This document shows positions 1-7,756 of a stretch of DNA of 52,371 nt, in pieces. The position numbers were made by a program, and so were the translations under genes. The number at the start of each line of letters is the position of its first letter. Position 1 is the stretch's first letter. Source of the stretch: Planctomycetota bacterium (lineage in GTDB: Bacteria > Planctomycetota > UBA11346); contig JALHRW010000011.1 of NCBI GenBank assembly GCA_022841245.1, forward strand, positions 1-52,371, in the 5' to 3' direction. Below the pieces are notes generated by a model, which saw only the letters and a list, made by a program, of their open reading frames with translations, was not told the origin of the DNA and did no database searches.

Positions 1-81
1 CAGCGGCCAGCGGCCAGCGGCCAGCGGCCAGCGGCCAGCGGCCAGCGGCCAGCGGCCAGCGGCCAGCGGCCAGCGGCCAGC
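1..81. repeat. CAGCGGC heptamer tandem array (cut by window edge)
   Basis: Eleven perfect head-to-tail copies of the 7-bp unit CAGCGGC run from base 1 to 77, with four bases of a twelfth. The array continues off the left edge, so its full length is unknown. It ends three bases before the stop codon of the glucarate-dehydratase-like gene, that is, just downstream of that minus-strand gene. It belongs to the CAGCRRC family found at ten other places in the window. Confidence 0.95.
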
Positions 82-84
82 CCT

Positions 85-1275
85 CTACGTCCCTCCGACG
101 ATCGGAAACCACTCCGGCCGCCGGGGGTCCTGATGGAAGCGCGCGTAGTAATCGCCCTTCTCAGCGTAGTAGCGGCCATATTTCTCCATCTTCTCCTCAT
201 CGAGCGTCACGCCGAGACCAGGCCCCGTCGGCACGCGGATGGCCCCGTTCTCGTAGCGCATCGGGCCGCCGACGATGATGTCGTCGGTGAGGTGGTGGTA
301 GTGCGCGTCGCCGGCGAAGGTCATGCGCGGGATGGTCGCGGCGGTGTGCAGCATGCCGGCCAGCTCGATGCCGAACTCGGCGCCGCTGTGCATGGCCACG
401 CCCAGGTTGAAGGTCTGGCATACCGCGCACAGGTCCTTCACCCCGCGCGGGCCTTCCCAGTAGTGCAGGTCGGTCAGCACCACGTCGACCGCTTCCATGC
501 GGATGGCCGGGCCGAGGTCGTCGAAACGCGCCGGGTACATGTTGGTGGCGATGGGGATGCGCACCTGCTTGCGCACCGCGGCGTTGCCCTCCAGACCCCA
601 GGCCGGGTCCTCGAAGTATTCCGGCGCGATCGCCTCCAGGCGGCGGCCGATGCGCACCGCGGTGGCCACCGACCAGGTGCCGTTGGGGTCGATGCGCAGG
701 CCGAAGCCGTCGCCGAGATCCTTGCGCACCAGTTCCAGCACGCGCGCCTCCTCTTCCGGCGGCATGACGCCCGCCTTCAGCTTCATCGCCGTGACGCCGA
801 GCGTGTCGTGCAGCTCGCGGCAGTGCGCCGCGAGGTCCTCGGCGCAGGTGTCGTCCTTGCCGTCCGGCCGGTCGTAGCGCCAGAACAGGTAGCCGATCAT
901 CGGCACCGCATCGCGCACCCGTCCGCCGAGCAGGTCCGACAGCGGTCGGCCCAGCACCTTGCCCTGGATGTCGAGGCAGGCCATCTCGATGGCGGCGTAG
1001 AGCCGCGCGTTGGCCAAGTAGTAGATCGCGCGCAGCGTCTTCAGCTTGATCAGTTCGAGAGCGAACGGATCCATGCCGATCAGCCGCGGCTTGAGCTTCT
1101 CCAGCGCCCCGCGCTGGTCGCCACCGCCGACCTCGCCGAGACCGACCACGCCCTCGTCGGTGAACAGCTCCAGCACCGTGCGCATGAGATAGCCCGGGTG
1201 CACACCGGTGTTGTGGCGCAGCTGGCTGGTCATGGGGATGGCGACAGTGCGCGCGCGGAGGTCGATGATCTTCAT
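85..1275 (-). CDS. Enolase-superfamily sugar-acid dehydratase, glucarate dehydratase-like
   Basis: This 396-residue protein has the two-domain mandelate racemase/enolase fold: an N-terminal capping domain (about 1-125) and a TIM barrel. Visible active-site residues match the glucarate dehydratase subgroup: a K-x-K pair (K165, K167), metal ligands D196, E222 and N245, a likely acidic partner D269, and H296 in an AMHSG context. Members dehydrate aldarates such as D-glucarate to a keto-deoxy-aldarate in the cytoplasm. It is the last gene of a six-gene minus-strand operon, 57 bases after the GH10-like gene, with a heptamer array in the gap. Substrate specificity within the superfamily cannot be read from sequence alone, so galactarate or another sugar acid is possible. 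The ATG at 1275 starts directly at the conserved first strand, but its Shine-Dalgarno sequence is weak. Confidence 0.85.
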   Translation of the reverse strand: MKIIDLRARTVAIPMTSQLRHNTGVHPGYLMRTVLELFTDEGVVGLGEVGGGDQRGALEKLKPRLIGMDPFALELIKLKTLRAIYYLANARLYAAIEMACLDIQGKVLGRPLSDLLGGRVRDAVPMIGYLFWRYDRPDGKDDTCAEDLAAHCRELHDTLGVTAMKLKAGVMPPEEEARVLELVRKDLGDGFGLRIDPNGTWSVATAVRIGRRLEAIAPEYFEDPAWGLEGNAAVRKQVRIPIATNMYPARFDDLGPAIRMEAVDVVLTDLHYWEGPRGVKDLCAVCQTFNLGVAMHSGAEFGIELAGMLHTAATIPRMTFAGDAHYHHLTDDIIVGGPMRYENGAIRVPTGPGLGVTLDEEKMEKYGRYYAEKGDYYARFHQDPRRPEWFPIVGGT

Positions 1276-1287
1276 GGGCTGGTCTCG

Positions 1288-1331
1288 GGTTGCTGGTTGC
1301 TGGTTGCTGGTTGCTGGTTGCTGGTCGCTGG
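1288..1331. repeat. Heptamer tandem array, CAGCAAC variant
   Basis: Five copies of GGTTGCT (plus strand; complement AGCAACC) and one GGTCGCT fill the gap between the GH10-like gene and the glucarate-dehydratase-like gene. The array ends one base from the TAG stop of the GH10-like gene (complement of 1333-1335). In register with the rest of the family the unit is CAGCAAC or CAGCGAC on the minus strand. Confidence 0.95.
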
Positions 1332-1332
1332 C

Positions 1333-2634
1333 CTACGGCACGACCACGGTCGTCACCCCATCGGCCGCCAGGATTGCGCGATGCTTGCTCCCGCGACCCG
1401 CGACACGCACGGTGATCTCATACTCGCCCTTGAAGGCGCGGATACGCACCTGGCCATCGACGTCGGCGATCAACCCGTCAGCCCGCGTCATCCACTCCTG
1501 GTTGATCAGCCGGTCGAGGGCGTTGAAGGCCGCTTTCGGCCGGTGCTGCCGATCGATCAGGCCCGACAGGACCTTGTCTTCGCCCGGGGCGGCGCCGCCG
1601 TCCGGCAGGTTCCACCAGGTGATGCTGGTGACCTGCGGGTGGCTGAACCACAGCCGGTAGAGGTCGCGCGCGACCACCGCCTGCGCCTCCTCGCCGGCCG
1701 CGTCCTCGGTCGGCTGCGGGATGGTGATCTCGCTGACGTGCAGCGGCCGGGCGAGATCGCGGTAGTTGTCGAGCGCACCGAAAACGTCGGCCGGGCGCAG
1801 GCGGGGTCCGCCGCGGCAGATCTCCAGCATGCCCTCGGTGGCGAAGGTGTGGCACTGCAGGCCGACCGCGTCGATCCGCGCGCCACGCCCGACCAGGTCG
1901 GCGATCAGCTTATGGTAGTCGCGGAAGGCGGGATCCCATGAGCCGAGGTAGTCGTTGATCATCAGCGTCGCTTCGCGCGGCAGGGCCGCCATCGCCTCGC
2001 GGAAGGCGAGGATGTCGAAGTCCTCGGGATATCCCTGATCGCCGTTATGCGGTCCGCGGTGGTACGAATTCAGCTTCTCATTGAGCACATCCCAACGCTG
2101 GATCACCCGGCCGTAGCGCGCCGCCAGCTCATGGATGCGCTTGGCCAGCAGACGTCCCACCTCGGCACGGTCCTTGGGCAGCCAGGTCGGCACCTGCCAC
2201 TTCGGGTTGTCCCACACCAGGGTATGGCCGTTGATGCACAGATCGTGCTTGCGGCACCACTCGATCACCGGATCGGTCGGCGGACGGCGCCAGACGCGTT
2301 CGCTATCGGCGGTGTAGCGCGGTTTGCCCGGCTCGCGCTCCAGCTCCTTCCAGTACATCGCCACCGTCGCGGCATTGAACAGCTGGAGGAAACGCTCCTC
2401 GTAGAGCTTGTTCAGCGCTGCATCGTCGAAACCGCCGAGCAGGAAGCAGTTGGCGCCGAAGAGGAAGGTATGCCGCGTCTGGCGCAGCGACACCTGGGCC
2501 CCAGGGATGCGACGGCCGGCCGCATCGACCACGCGCAGGTCGGCCTGGGCCATGCGGTAGGTACGGATGCCCTCACTGATGCGCGACTCGACCTCGGCCC
2601 ACTGCTGACGGTAGGTGTCGGAGATGTGGCTCAT
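1333..2634 (-). CDS. GH10-like endo-1,4-beta-xylanase, no signal peptide
   Basis: This 433-residue protein matches the glycoside hydrolase 10 pattern: the INGHTLVW strand motif (134-141), a WDVLNE motif with acid/base E186, and an HVSEITIP motif with nucleophile E302. It should cleave beta-1,4-xylan chains or xylo-oligosaccharides with retention of configuration. A small beta-rich region (about 31-60) precedes the barrel and a short beta tail follows it. There is no signal peptide, so it probably acts in the cytoplasm on imported oligosaccharides. The ATG at 2634 shares one base with the stop of the upstream RraA-fold gene (TGATG), which implies translational coupling. Family assignment is firm; the exact substrate, including possible glucuronoxylan fragments, is inferred from the neighbours. 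Confidence 0.87.
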   Translation of the reverse strand: MSHISDTYRQQWAEVESRISEGIRTYRMAQADLRVVDAAGRRIPGAQVSLRQTRHTFLFGANCFLLGGFDDAALNKLYEERFLQLFNAATVAMYWKELEREPGKPRYTADSERVWRRPPTDPVIEWCRKHDLCINGHTLVWDNPKWQVPTWLPKDRAEVGRLLAKRIHELAARYGRVIQRWDVLNEKLNSYHRGPHNGDQGYPEDFDILAFREAMAALPREATLMINDYLGSWDPAFRDYHKLIADLVGRGARIDAVGLQCHTFATEGMLEICRGGPRLRPADVFGALDNYRDLARPLHVSEITIPQPTEDAAGEEAQAVVARDLYRLWFSHPQVTSITWWNLPDGGAAPGEDKVLSGLIDRQHRPKAAFNALDRLINQEWMTRADGLIADVDGQVRIRAFKGEYEITVRVAGRGSKHRAILAADGVTTVVVP

Positions 2635-3377
2635 CAGAAGTATCCTCCCTTATCGGTGATTTGCTGCACGGTCTCGCCTTGCGCCACCCAGCCGAAGATC
2701 TTCTTTTCGTTGGCCTTGATCTCCTCGGCGCGCACCAGCACGTCGTAGGCGATGTCGCGCGGCACGCACAGCACGCCGTCGATGTCGCCCATGATCACGT
2801 CGCCCGGCCGGACGACCGTGTCGCCGAGCCGGATCGGGATCTGGTAGTGGGTGATCAGGCAGCGGCCGAGCGAGCCGTTGGGGATGCGGTGCTTGTAGAA
2901 GACGGGGAAGTCCTTCTCGAGGATCTGGTGGGTGTCGCGGATGCCGCCGTCGATCACCGCGCCCTTCACTCCCATGCCATGCGCCGTCGCCGTCATCACC
3001 CCGCCCCACAGGGTCGCCTTCTGGTCGTTGCTGGTGTCCCAGACCACGAAGTGGTCGCGCTTGAGGTGGGTCAGCATCTCGGTGCGGAAGGCCATCTCGC
3101 CGCTGATCTGCACGTTCGGCGCGCTCTTCACCGTGAAGGCGATACCGGCGACGGTGCGCTCAGGACGCAGCGGCTGGAGATGGCCGGGCAGAGCCTGGTC
3201 GAGCAGGCAGAACTCGCGCAGCACGTCGCTGATCGCGCCGGTGTAAAGCTGCTCGTAGCGCGTGAGCAGCTCCTGCACTGGGACGGGGAAGGTGCAGTCG
3301 GGGATGCGCTCGCGCTCGCTGATGAGCTTCTCCAGCTTCATCAGGCCGACTTCCTTCTTGTAGGTATCGATGGACAT
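2634..3377 (-). CDS. RraA-fold protein, possible 4-hydroxy-4-methyl-2-oxoglutarate-type aldolase
   Basis: The product (247 residues) is of the RraA / former 'dimethylmenaquinone methyltransferase' family. The hallmark is visible: a glycine, twenty residues, then R-D in a GAVIDGGIRD segment. Family members are metal-dependent pyruvate aldolases, decarboxylases or RNase E regulators. Beside a dehydratase, lactonase and SDR dehydrogenase, the most economical role is cleavage of a keto-deoxy-aldarate to pyruvate, but this is inference. The usual acidic residue shortly after R-D is not obvious (T-H-Q follows), so activity needs testing. I chose the ATG at 3377, which has AGGA eight bases upstream; an in-frame ATG at 3386 has AGG directly abutting it. 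The stop overlaps the next gene by one base. A heptamer array lies just upstream. Confidence 0.75.
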   Translation of the reverse strand: MSIDTYKKEVGLMKLEKLISERERIPDCTFPVPVQELLTRYEQLYTGAISDVLREFCLLDQALPGHLQPLRPERTVAGIAFTVKSAPNVQISGEMAFRTEMLTHLKRDHFVVWDTSNDQKATLWGGVMTATAHGMGVKGAVIDGGIRDTHQILEKDFPVFYKHRIPNGSLGRCLITHYQIPIRLGDTVVRPGDVIMGDIDGVLCVPRDIAYDVLVRAEEIKANEKKIFGWVAQGETVQQITDKGGYF

Positions 3378-3396
3378 GGCGGTCATCCTGGGGTTT

Positions 3397-3466
3397 GGTC
3401 GCTGGTCGCTGGTCGCTGGTCGCTGGTCGCTGGTCGCTGGTCGCTGGTCGCTGGTCGCTGGTCGCC
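3397..3466. repeat. Heptamer tandem array, CAGCGAC variant
   Basis: Nine perfect GGTCGCT units (plus strand; CAGCGAC in register on the minus strand) plus one with a single change fill the gap between the SDR gene and the RraA-fold gene. The array begins two bases beyond the SDR stop codon (complement of 3469-3471) and ends about 20 bases before the next start. It therefore lies within the operon transcript. Confidence 0.95.
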
Positions 3467-3468
3467 GG

Positions 3469-4215
3469 CTAGGGCAGGCTCATGCCGCCGTCGACGAACA
3501 GGTTCTGGCCGGTGATGTACGCGCCCGCGTCCGAGCACAGCAGCAACGCCGGGCCGACGCAGTCCTCGGGCTCGCCGATGCGGCCCGCTGGGATCCAGTT
3601 CATCACCTTCTGGCGATAGGCCTCGTCGACGATGCGCTCGCGCGTGCGATCCGTGTCGATGACGCCGGGGGCGAGGTTGTTGACCGTGACCCCCTGCGGG
3701 GCGAGCTGCTTGGCCAGGCCGAGGGCCATCGCGGTCTGTGCGTTCTTGGTGGCGGCATAGACCAGCATGGCCGGGTTCGGCTTGGCCTCCTGCACGCTCC
3801 CGATCGTGAGGATGCGGCCCCACGTCCGTTCGCACATCGGCGGGGCGGCGAGCCGGAGCAGCTCCCAGGTGGCGCGCAGGTTGACCTGGATCTGGCGGTC
3901 GAAATCGGCACCACTCGCCTCCAGCCACGCTCCCGGCAACTGGATCGAGGCGTTGCACACCAGGATGTCGACCCGGCCGAGCCCGGCGATGGCCCCGTCC
4001 CAGCAGCGCTGCGGTCCGTCTGCCGCCGAGAGGTCGGCCTGCAACGCGCAGCCGCCGGTCTCGGCGGCGATGGCCTGCGCCGCGTCGAGGCGTCCGGCGC
4101 AATGCACCGCCACGCGCGCGCCGGCCTTGGCGAAGGCCCGCGCCATCGCAGCGCCGATGCCGCGGCTGCTGCCGGTGATCAGCGCGGTACGGCCGGCGAG
4201 GGAGAAGCCGCTCAT
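3469..4215 (-). CDS. Short-chain dehydrogenase/reductase (SDR), classical type
   Basis: This 248-residue protein is a complete classical SDR. It has the NAD(P)-binding TGSSRGIG motif (14-21), an NAS motif near 88-90, catalytic S140, Y153 and K157 (YAATK), and a C-terminal GQNLFVDGG stretch. It oxidises or reduces a hydroxyl/keto group using NAD(P)H in the cytoplasm. Beside a lactonase and an aldarate dehydratase, a uronate or sugar dehydrogenase role is likely but not proven. Its ATG overlaps the stop of the SMP-30 gene (ATGA, 4212-4215). A longer in-frame open stretch upstream is only non-coding read-through of the SMP-30 gene. Confidence 0.9.
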   Translation of the reverse strand: MSGFSLAGRTALITGSSRGIGAAMARAFAKAGARVAVHCAGRLDAAQAIAAETGGCALQADLSAADGPQRCWDGAIAGLGRVDILVCNASIQLPGAWLEASGADFDRQIQVNLRATWELLRLAAPPMCERTWGRILTIGSVQEAKPNPAMLVYAATKNAQTAMALGLAKQLAPQGVTVNNLAPGVIDTDRTRERIVDEAYRQKVMNWIPAGRIGEPEDCVGPALLLCSDAGAYITGQNLFVDGGMSLP

Positions 4216-4994
4216 GCCGGCCCCACGTGCAGCGGCTGGCCGAGGCCCAGCTCCGGGAAGGACAGCAGCAGGCCCTTCTCGGCCTCGGTCACCACCAGGC
4301 CGAGCCGACCGCTGGGATCGAAGGCGCAGTTGGTCGGATTGCGTCCGGGCAGATCGATGCGGCGGACGATGCGCCCGGCCGCATCCACCGCCATGAGCTG
4401 GCCGCTGCCGTAGACCGCCACCCACAGCGTGCCATCGGCGGCGAAGGCCATGCCGTCGGGCCCCGGCGCGCCGAGCAGACCCTCGGCCCACACCCGGCCG
4501 TGCCAACTCCGCGCCTGCGCGTCCCAGCGCCCGCGCCACAGCCGCTGCCTGTAGGTCTCGGCGATGACCAGCTCGTCGCCAGTGAAGGCCAGACCGTTGG
4601 CGAAGTGCAGACCGTCGGCGATCCGCGTCACCGTGCCATCGGGTGCGCGGCAGCAGACGAAACCGGTCGGCTCCTTCCGGCCATCGTTCGGGCAGCTGAA
4701 GACGAGGTTGCCGCACGCGTCGAAGGCCAGGTCGTTGGGCTTGCCGCCCTGTTCGACGATGGTGCGCGTCGCGCCGGCGCGATGCGCCCGCACCGAGCCG
4801 GTGGCGTCGCAGAACCACACCGCGCCGTCGGCGGCGATGGCGATGCCGTTGGGCTCGCCGCCGGTGCTGATGCGCGCCAGCGTGCCGTCGAAGCGGCACA
4901 AACCGCCTCCCTTCAATTCCACGCACCAGAGCGCGCCATCCGGCGCGAACGCCGGGCCTTCAGGAAAGCGGAGATCGTCCGCGAGGATCTTCAC
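4212..4994 (-). CDS. SMP-30/gluconolactonase-family lactonase
   Basis: The 260-residue product is a six-bladed beta-propeller of the SMP-30/gluconolaconase/LRE-like family. Visible features are the N-terminal FPEGPAF strand with a metal-ligand glutamate, NGIAIAADGAVWF and KPNDLAFDACGNL blade motifs, HFANGLAF, and PDGMAFAADGTLWVAVYG toward the C-terminus. The family hydrolyses sugar lactones using a divalent metal; here the probable substrate is an aldonolactone or aldarolactone made by the neighbouring SDR. The start is a GTG at 4994 overlapping the TGA of the upstream hydrolase gene (GTGA), which places FPEG close to the N-terminus. More upstream in-frame sequence encodes nothing propeller-like. 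Confidence 0.85.
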   Translation of the reverse strand: MKILADDLRFPEGPAFAPDGALWCVELKGGGLCRFDGTLARISTGGEPNGIAIAADGAVWFCDATGSVRAHRAGATRTIVEQGGKPNDLAFDACGNLVFSCPNDGRKEPTGFVCCRAPDGTVTRIADGLHFANGLAFTGDELVIAETYRQRLWRGRWDAQARSWHGRVWAEGLLGAPGPDGMAFAADGTLWVAVYGSGQLMAVDAAGRIVRRIDLPGRNPTNCAFDPSGRLGLVVTEAEKGLLLSFPELGLGQPLHVGPA

Positions 4995-6034
4995 GCCTTG
5001 CGCTCCGGGCGACCATACCAGCGCTGCATCACGCCCTGCGCCGGCTTGCCGTGGATGGTGAAGCCCTTGTCGCCGCGCGGATCGCTGCGGAACTGCGGCC
5101 GGTCGTTCTGCTCCTCCCACTTCCACCAGTAGGCCCCCATCCACCACGGCTGCTGCCAATAGGCGGTCATCAGGGCGTCGAGGTAGCGCGCCTGCTCGTC
5201 GCCGTCGTAGCCGCCGTCGTGGTTCCAGTAGTAGGGCAGGCTGGTGGCCTTGGCCGTGGCGCAGCAGCCGATCTCGCCGAAGTAGACCGGCTTGCCCAGC
5301 TTCTCGGCGCGGACGCGGTCGCGCTCGACCAGCGGCGCCACCCGGGCGGCGAGCTCGGCGATTGTCAGCCCCTTGAGATCCTCGTCACGCCGCCCGAGCG
5401 GGTGGTACATCGACAGGCCGAGCGAGTCGAGTTCGCGGAACCAGCACTGCGGATCGTCGAGCAGGCGGTCGATCGGGCAGCCCTCGGTGAAGGAGGCGGT
5501 GAGGTGGCCCTTGTACTCGGCGCGCACCGCCGCGACCACGCGCTTCCAGTGCTCGTGGTGGCGTGCCGTCTTGTCCAGCTCGCTGTCCAGGCCGTACACC
5601 GCGCAGCCGGTCTCGCGCGCCAGGCGGGCGTAGTAGACGCTGCGCGCCTGGAACGAGTCGAACCACTGCTGCCAGTAGGTGAAGGGATGGCCGGGGATGA
5701 TCAGGCCGTCGTCGGGGAAGTTGATGTGGCAGCGCTGCAGGCCGTCATGGCACTCCAGCATCGGGCGCAGCTGCACCCGCATGCCCTTGGCGTGGATGCG
5801 CTCGATGATGCGCGCCACCTCGAGGTCCGAGGGCGTGTTGACGAAGTCGCGGTACTGCCTGGTGCTGTGCACAGCGTCGGCGGTGACGCAGACGATGACG
5901 CAGACGTGGTCGATGCCGGTATCGGCCATGCGCTCGACCGCCTCGGCCGCGGCCGGCGAGCCGTAGTATCCGGCGCGGGCCCAGAAGCCGAAGTTCATGC
6001 CGCGATGGATGGGGGCTGCGCTCATGGCGGTCAT
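4991..6034 (-). CDS. GH113-like TIM-barrel glycoside hydrolase
   Basis: This 347-residue protein looks like a single TIM-barrel hydrolase resembling GH113 (beta-mannanase type). Candidate catalytic residues are E152 in a YGLDSEL context (acid/base) and E254 in YFGEIG (nucleophile), with an aromatic WWMGAYWWKWEEQ segment near the C-terminus that would line the subsites. There is no signal peptide, so it probably acts in the cytoplasm. It is the first gene of the operon, divergent from the IclR regulator 50 bases away. I chose the ATG at 6034 because AGGTGG lies five bases upstream; an in-frame GTG at 6043 and ATG at 6025 are alternatives. Family assignment is moderately sure; mannan, xylan or another glycan could be the target. 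Confidence 0.65.
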   Translation of the reverse strand: MTAMSAAPIHRGMNFGFWARAGYYGSPAAAEAVERMADTGIDHVCVIVCVTADAVHSTRQYRDFVNTPSDLEVARIIERIHAKGMRVQLRPMLECHDGLQRCHINFPDDGLIIPGHPFTYWQQWFDSFQARSVYYARLARETGCAVYGLDSELDKTARHHEHWKRVVAAVRAEYKGHLTASFTEGCPIDRLLDDPQCWFRELDSLGLSMYHPLGRRDEDLKGLTIAELAARVAPLVERDRVRAEKLGKPVYFGEIGCCATAKATSLPYYWNHDGGYDGDEQARYLDALMTAYWQQPWWMGAYWWKWEEQNDRPQFRSDPRGDKGFTIHGKPAQGVMQRWYGRPERKA

Positions 6035-6075
6035 CTTCGCCACCTGGCCAAGCCCGGGCTGGCTTCCGGCGCTTG

Positions 6076-6090
6076 TTCCGCAGAATGGAA
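6076..6090. promoter_or_regulatory. Candidate IclR operator half-site pair (TTCC-N7-GGAA)
   Basis: TTCC at 6076-6079 and GGAA at 6087-6090 form a small inverted repeat overlapping the ATG of the IclR-family gene. It lies in the 50-bp gap between that gene and the divergent glycan operon. Autoregulation and control of the operon from here are plausible. The arms are only four bases, so chance is a real alternative. Confidence 0.25.
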
Positions 6091-6810
6091 TATGTGTCCC
6101 GGCTACTCGATCGCGCCACCGCCATCATCGCCGCCCTCGGCACCGAGCCGCTGGCCCTGCACGCCGTGGCCCGCGCCACCGGCCTGCCGCCGGCGACCTG
6201 CACACGCCTGCTCAAGGAGCTGGTCCGCCTCGGCTGGGCCGACCAGGACGGCAATCGCGGCGACTACCGCCTCGGGCCACGGGCCTACGCCCTGACCGCG
6301 GCTGGCGCCTACCGCCCGGGCCTGGTCGAGACCTGGGCCCCGCGCATGCGCGACCTCGCCCGGCGCTGGCCCACCGCCGGCGTCGTCCTGGTGGTGCTGC
6401 GGCCATGGGGCCGCCACCTGCTGTGGGAATGCGGCGCCTTCAACGGCGGCGGCGCCGGCCGCCTGCGCCTCGTCGCCGAGGAGCTGTGGGGCGGGGCAAG
6501 CGGTCGCCTGCTCCTCGCGCTGATGCCGCCACGCGAACGCCACCGCTGGATCGATCACGTCGGCCTACCCGCCCCGGCGCTGTGGCGCGGCATCGTCACG
6601 CGGCGCGAGCTGCTCGATGCCCTCGCCGCCATCCGCCGCGACAACTGGTGCGAGGTGGTGCAGGCCCGGCGCGGATTGTGGGCCAGCGCGACGCCGATTC
6701 CCGACGGCGAAGGCGGATTCGCAGCGCTCGGCGCCTACCTTCCGCTGACCTCGCCGCGCGAGCGCCTGCCAGCCGACCTCGTCGCCACCGCCCGGAGCAC
6801 CGGACGCTGA
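6085..6810 (+). CDS. IclR-family transcriptional regulator
   Basis: The 241-residue protein has an N-terminal winged helix-turn-helix (about 3-60: LLDRATAII..., ALHAVARATGLPPATCTRLLKELVRLGWA) and a C-terminal effector-binding domain of IclR type. Typical features include GDYRLGPRAYAL after the wing, a GRLLLALMPP segment, and a late W-A-S-A-T-P-I-P strand. It lies head-to-head with the six-gene glycan/uronate operon, so it is the obvious candidate regulator of that operon, probably responding to a sugar-acid intermediate. The ATG at 6085 is preferred over an upstream TTG at 6073. Its stop lies one base from the stop of the convergent TPR gene. Confidence 0.85.
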   Translation: MEYVSRLLDRATAIIAALGTEPLALHAVARATGLPPATCTRLLKELVRLGWADQDGNRGDYRLGPRAYALTAAGAYRPGLVETWAPRMRDLARRWPTAGVVLVVLRPWGRHLLWECGAFNGGGAGRLRLVAEELWGGASGRLLLALMPPRERHRWIDHVGLPAPALWRGIVTRRELLDALAAIRRDNWCEVVQARRGLWASATPIPDGEGGFAALGAYLPLTSPRERLPADLVATARSTGR

Positions 6811-6811
6811 C

Positions 6812-7756
6812 TCAGCGCGAGCGGTCTTTCCACAGCGCCTCGGCCTCGGCGTCACCGGCGAGGCGGGCGAGCTCCAGCCGACGGCGGGCGACGTCACGGC
6901 CAGGCCGGATGTCCCAGGCCAGTTCGTAGGCGCGGGCGGCGTCGAGGCGGCGGCCGGCGGCCTCGGCCAGTTCGCCCAGGCGGGTCCAGCTGCCGGCTTC
7001 AGGGGCGAGCGCCACGGCGCGGCGCAGCAGGCGCTCCTCGGTCGCTGGATCGCCGGTCAGGCGGGCGACGCTGGCGCGCATCTGCAGCGACGGCACGTGG
7101 TCGGGATCGCGGCTGATCGCTTCGTCGGCCAGTTCGCCAGCGCGGCGCTGGTCCATGCGTTTCGCCGCCACCCAGGCGCGGCCGTACGGGCCCCACGGGC
7201 TGTCGGGCATCAGCCGGTCGACGTCGGCGAAGGCGGCATCGGCGTCGCCGACCCGGCCGGCTTCGAGGCAGGCGCGCGCCAGCAGCACGCGCGGCTCGCC
7301 CCAGCCCGGGCTGGCCTCGACCGCCTGGTGCGCCCACGCGATGCACGCCGGCCAGTCCTGGTCGTGCTCGGCGAGGGTGGCGCGCATCAGCGGCACCAGC
7401 GGGTGCTTCGCGCCGTCGACGATGAGCTGTTCGATGGATAGGCGGGCCTGGTCGAACATGCCGTCTTCAAGCTGACGGCGCGCCGTGTCGACGCGGGCGG
7501 CGAAGGGGTCGCTGGCGACGGTAGGCGGAGGGTCGCGCCAGAGGCGGGCGGGGCGATTGCCGTCGATGCAGCCGGCGACCAGCACACAGCCGGCGGCCAG
7601 CCCACAGCCGGCGGCCAGCGACCAGCGGCCAGCGACCAGCGGCCAGCGGCCAGCGGCCAGCAGCCAGCAGCCAGCGGCCAGCAACCAGCGGCCAGCAGCC
7701 AGCAGCCAGCAGCCAGCAGCCAGCGACCAGCGACCAGCAGCGGCCAGCGCCTTCAT
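6812..7756 (-). CDS. TPR lipoprotein with a heptamer-repeat-encoded signal region
   Basis: The 314-residue product has two parts. Residues 1-63 are an unusually long hydrophobic stretch made of a 7-residue repeat (variants of LAAGCW, LAAGRW, LVAGRW) with lipobox-like cysteines at 16, 30, 51, 57 and 63; the last (LVAGC) precedes a typical polar region. Residues about 90-310 form tetratricopeptide-like helix pairs (DGMFDQARLSIEQLI, WGEPRVLLARACLEAGRVGDADAAF and others). It is probably a membrane-anchored periplasmic scaffold. The repeat comes from a CAGCRRC array at 7616-7741 within the coding sequence. The ATG overlaps the pabB stop (ATGA). If the true start were further in, the array would be the leader of a shorter lipoprotein; no other ATG or GTG gives a cleaner signal peptide. 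The TPR part is confident. Confidence 0.75.
   Translation of the reverse strand: MKALAAAGRWSLAAGCWLLAAGRWLLAAGCWLLAAGRWPLVAGRWSLAAGCGLAAGCVLVAGCIDGNRPARLWRDPPPTVASDPFAARVDTARRQLEDGMFDQARLSIEQLIVDGAKHPLVPLMRATLAEHDQDWPACIAWAHQAVEASPGWGEPRVLLARACLEAGRVGDADAAFADVDRLMPDSPWGPYGRAWVAAKRMDQRRAGELADEAISRDPDHVPSLQMRASVARLTGDPATEERLLRRAVALAPEAGSWTRLGELAEAAGRRLDAARAYELAWDIRPGRDVARRRLELARLAGDAEAEALWKDRSR
7616..7741. repeat. In-gene CAGCRRC heptamer array, 18 units
   Basis: Eighteen contiguous heptamers of CAGCGAC, CAGCGGC, CAGCAGC and CAGCAAC (126 bp, a multiple of both 7 and 3) encode residues 6-47 of the TPR lipoprotein. More degenerate units continue to about 7571. Gain or loss of any number of units not divisible by three would shift the frame. 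Confidence 0.93.

Noticed and set aside
133..1941. Long plus-strand open frame (about 600 codons) opposite the glycan operon
   Set aside because: It lies across two well-supported minus-strand enzymes and has a His/Arg/Ala-rich composition typical of an antisense frame in GC-rich DNA.
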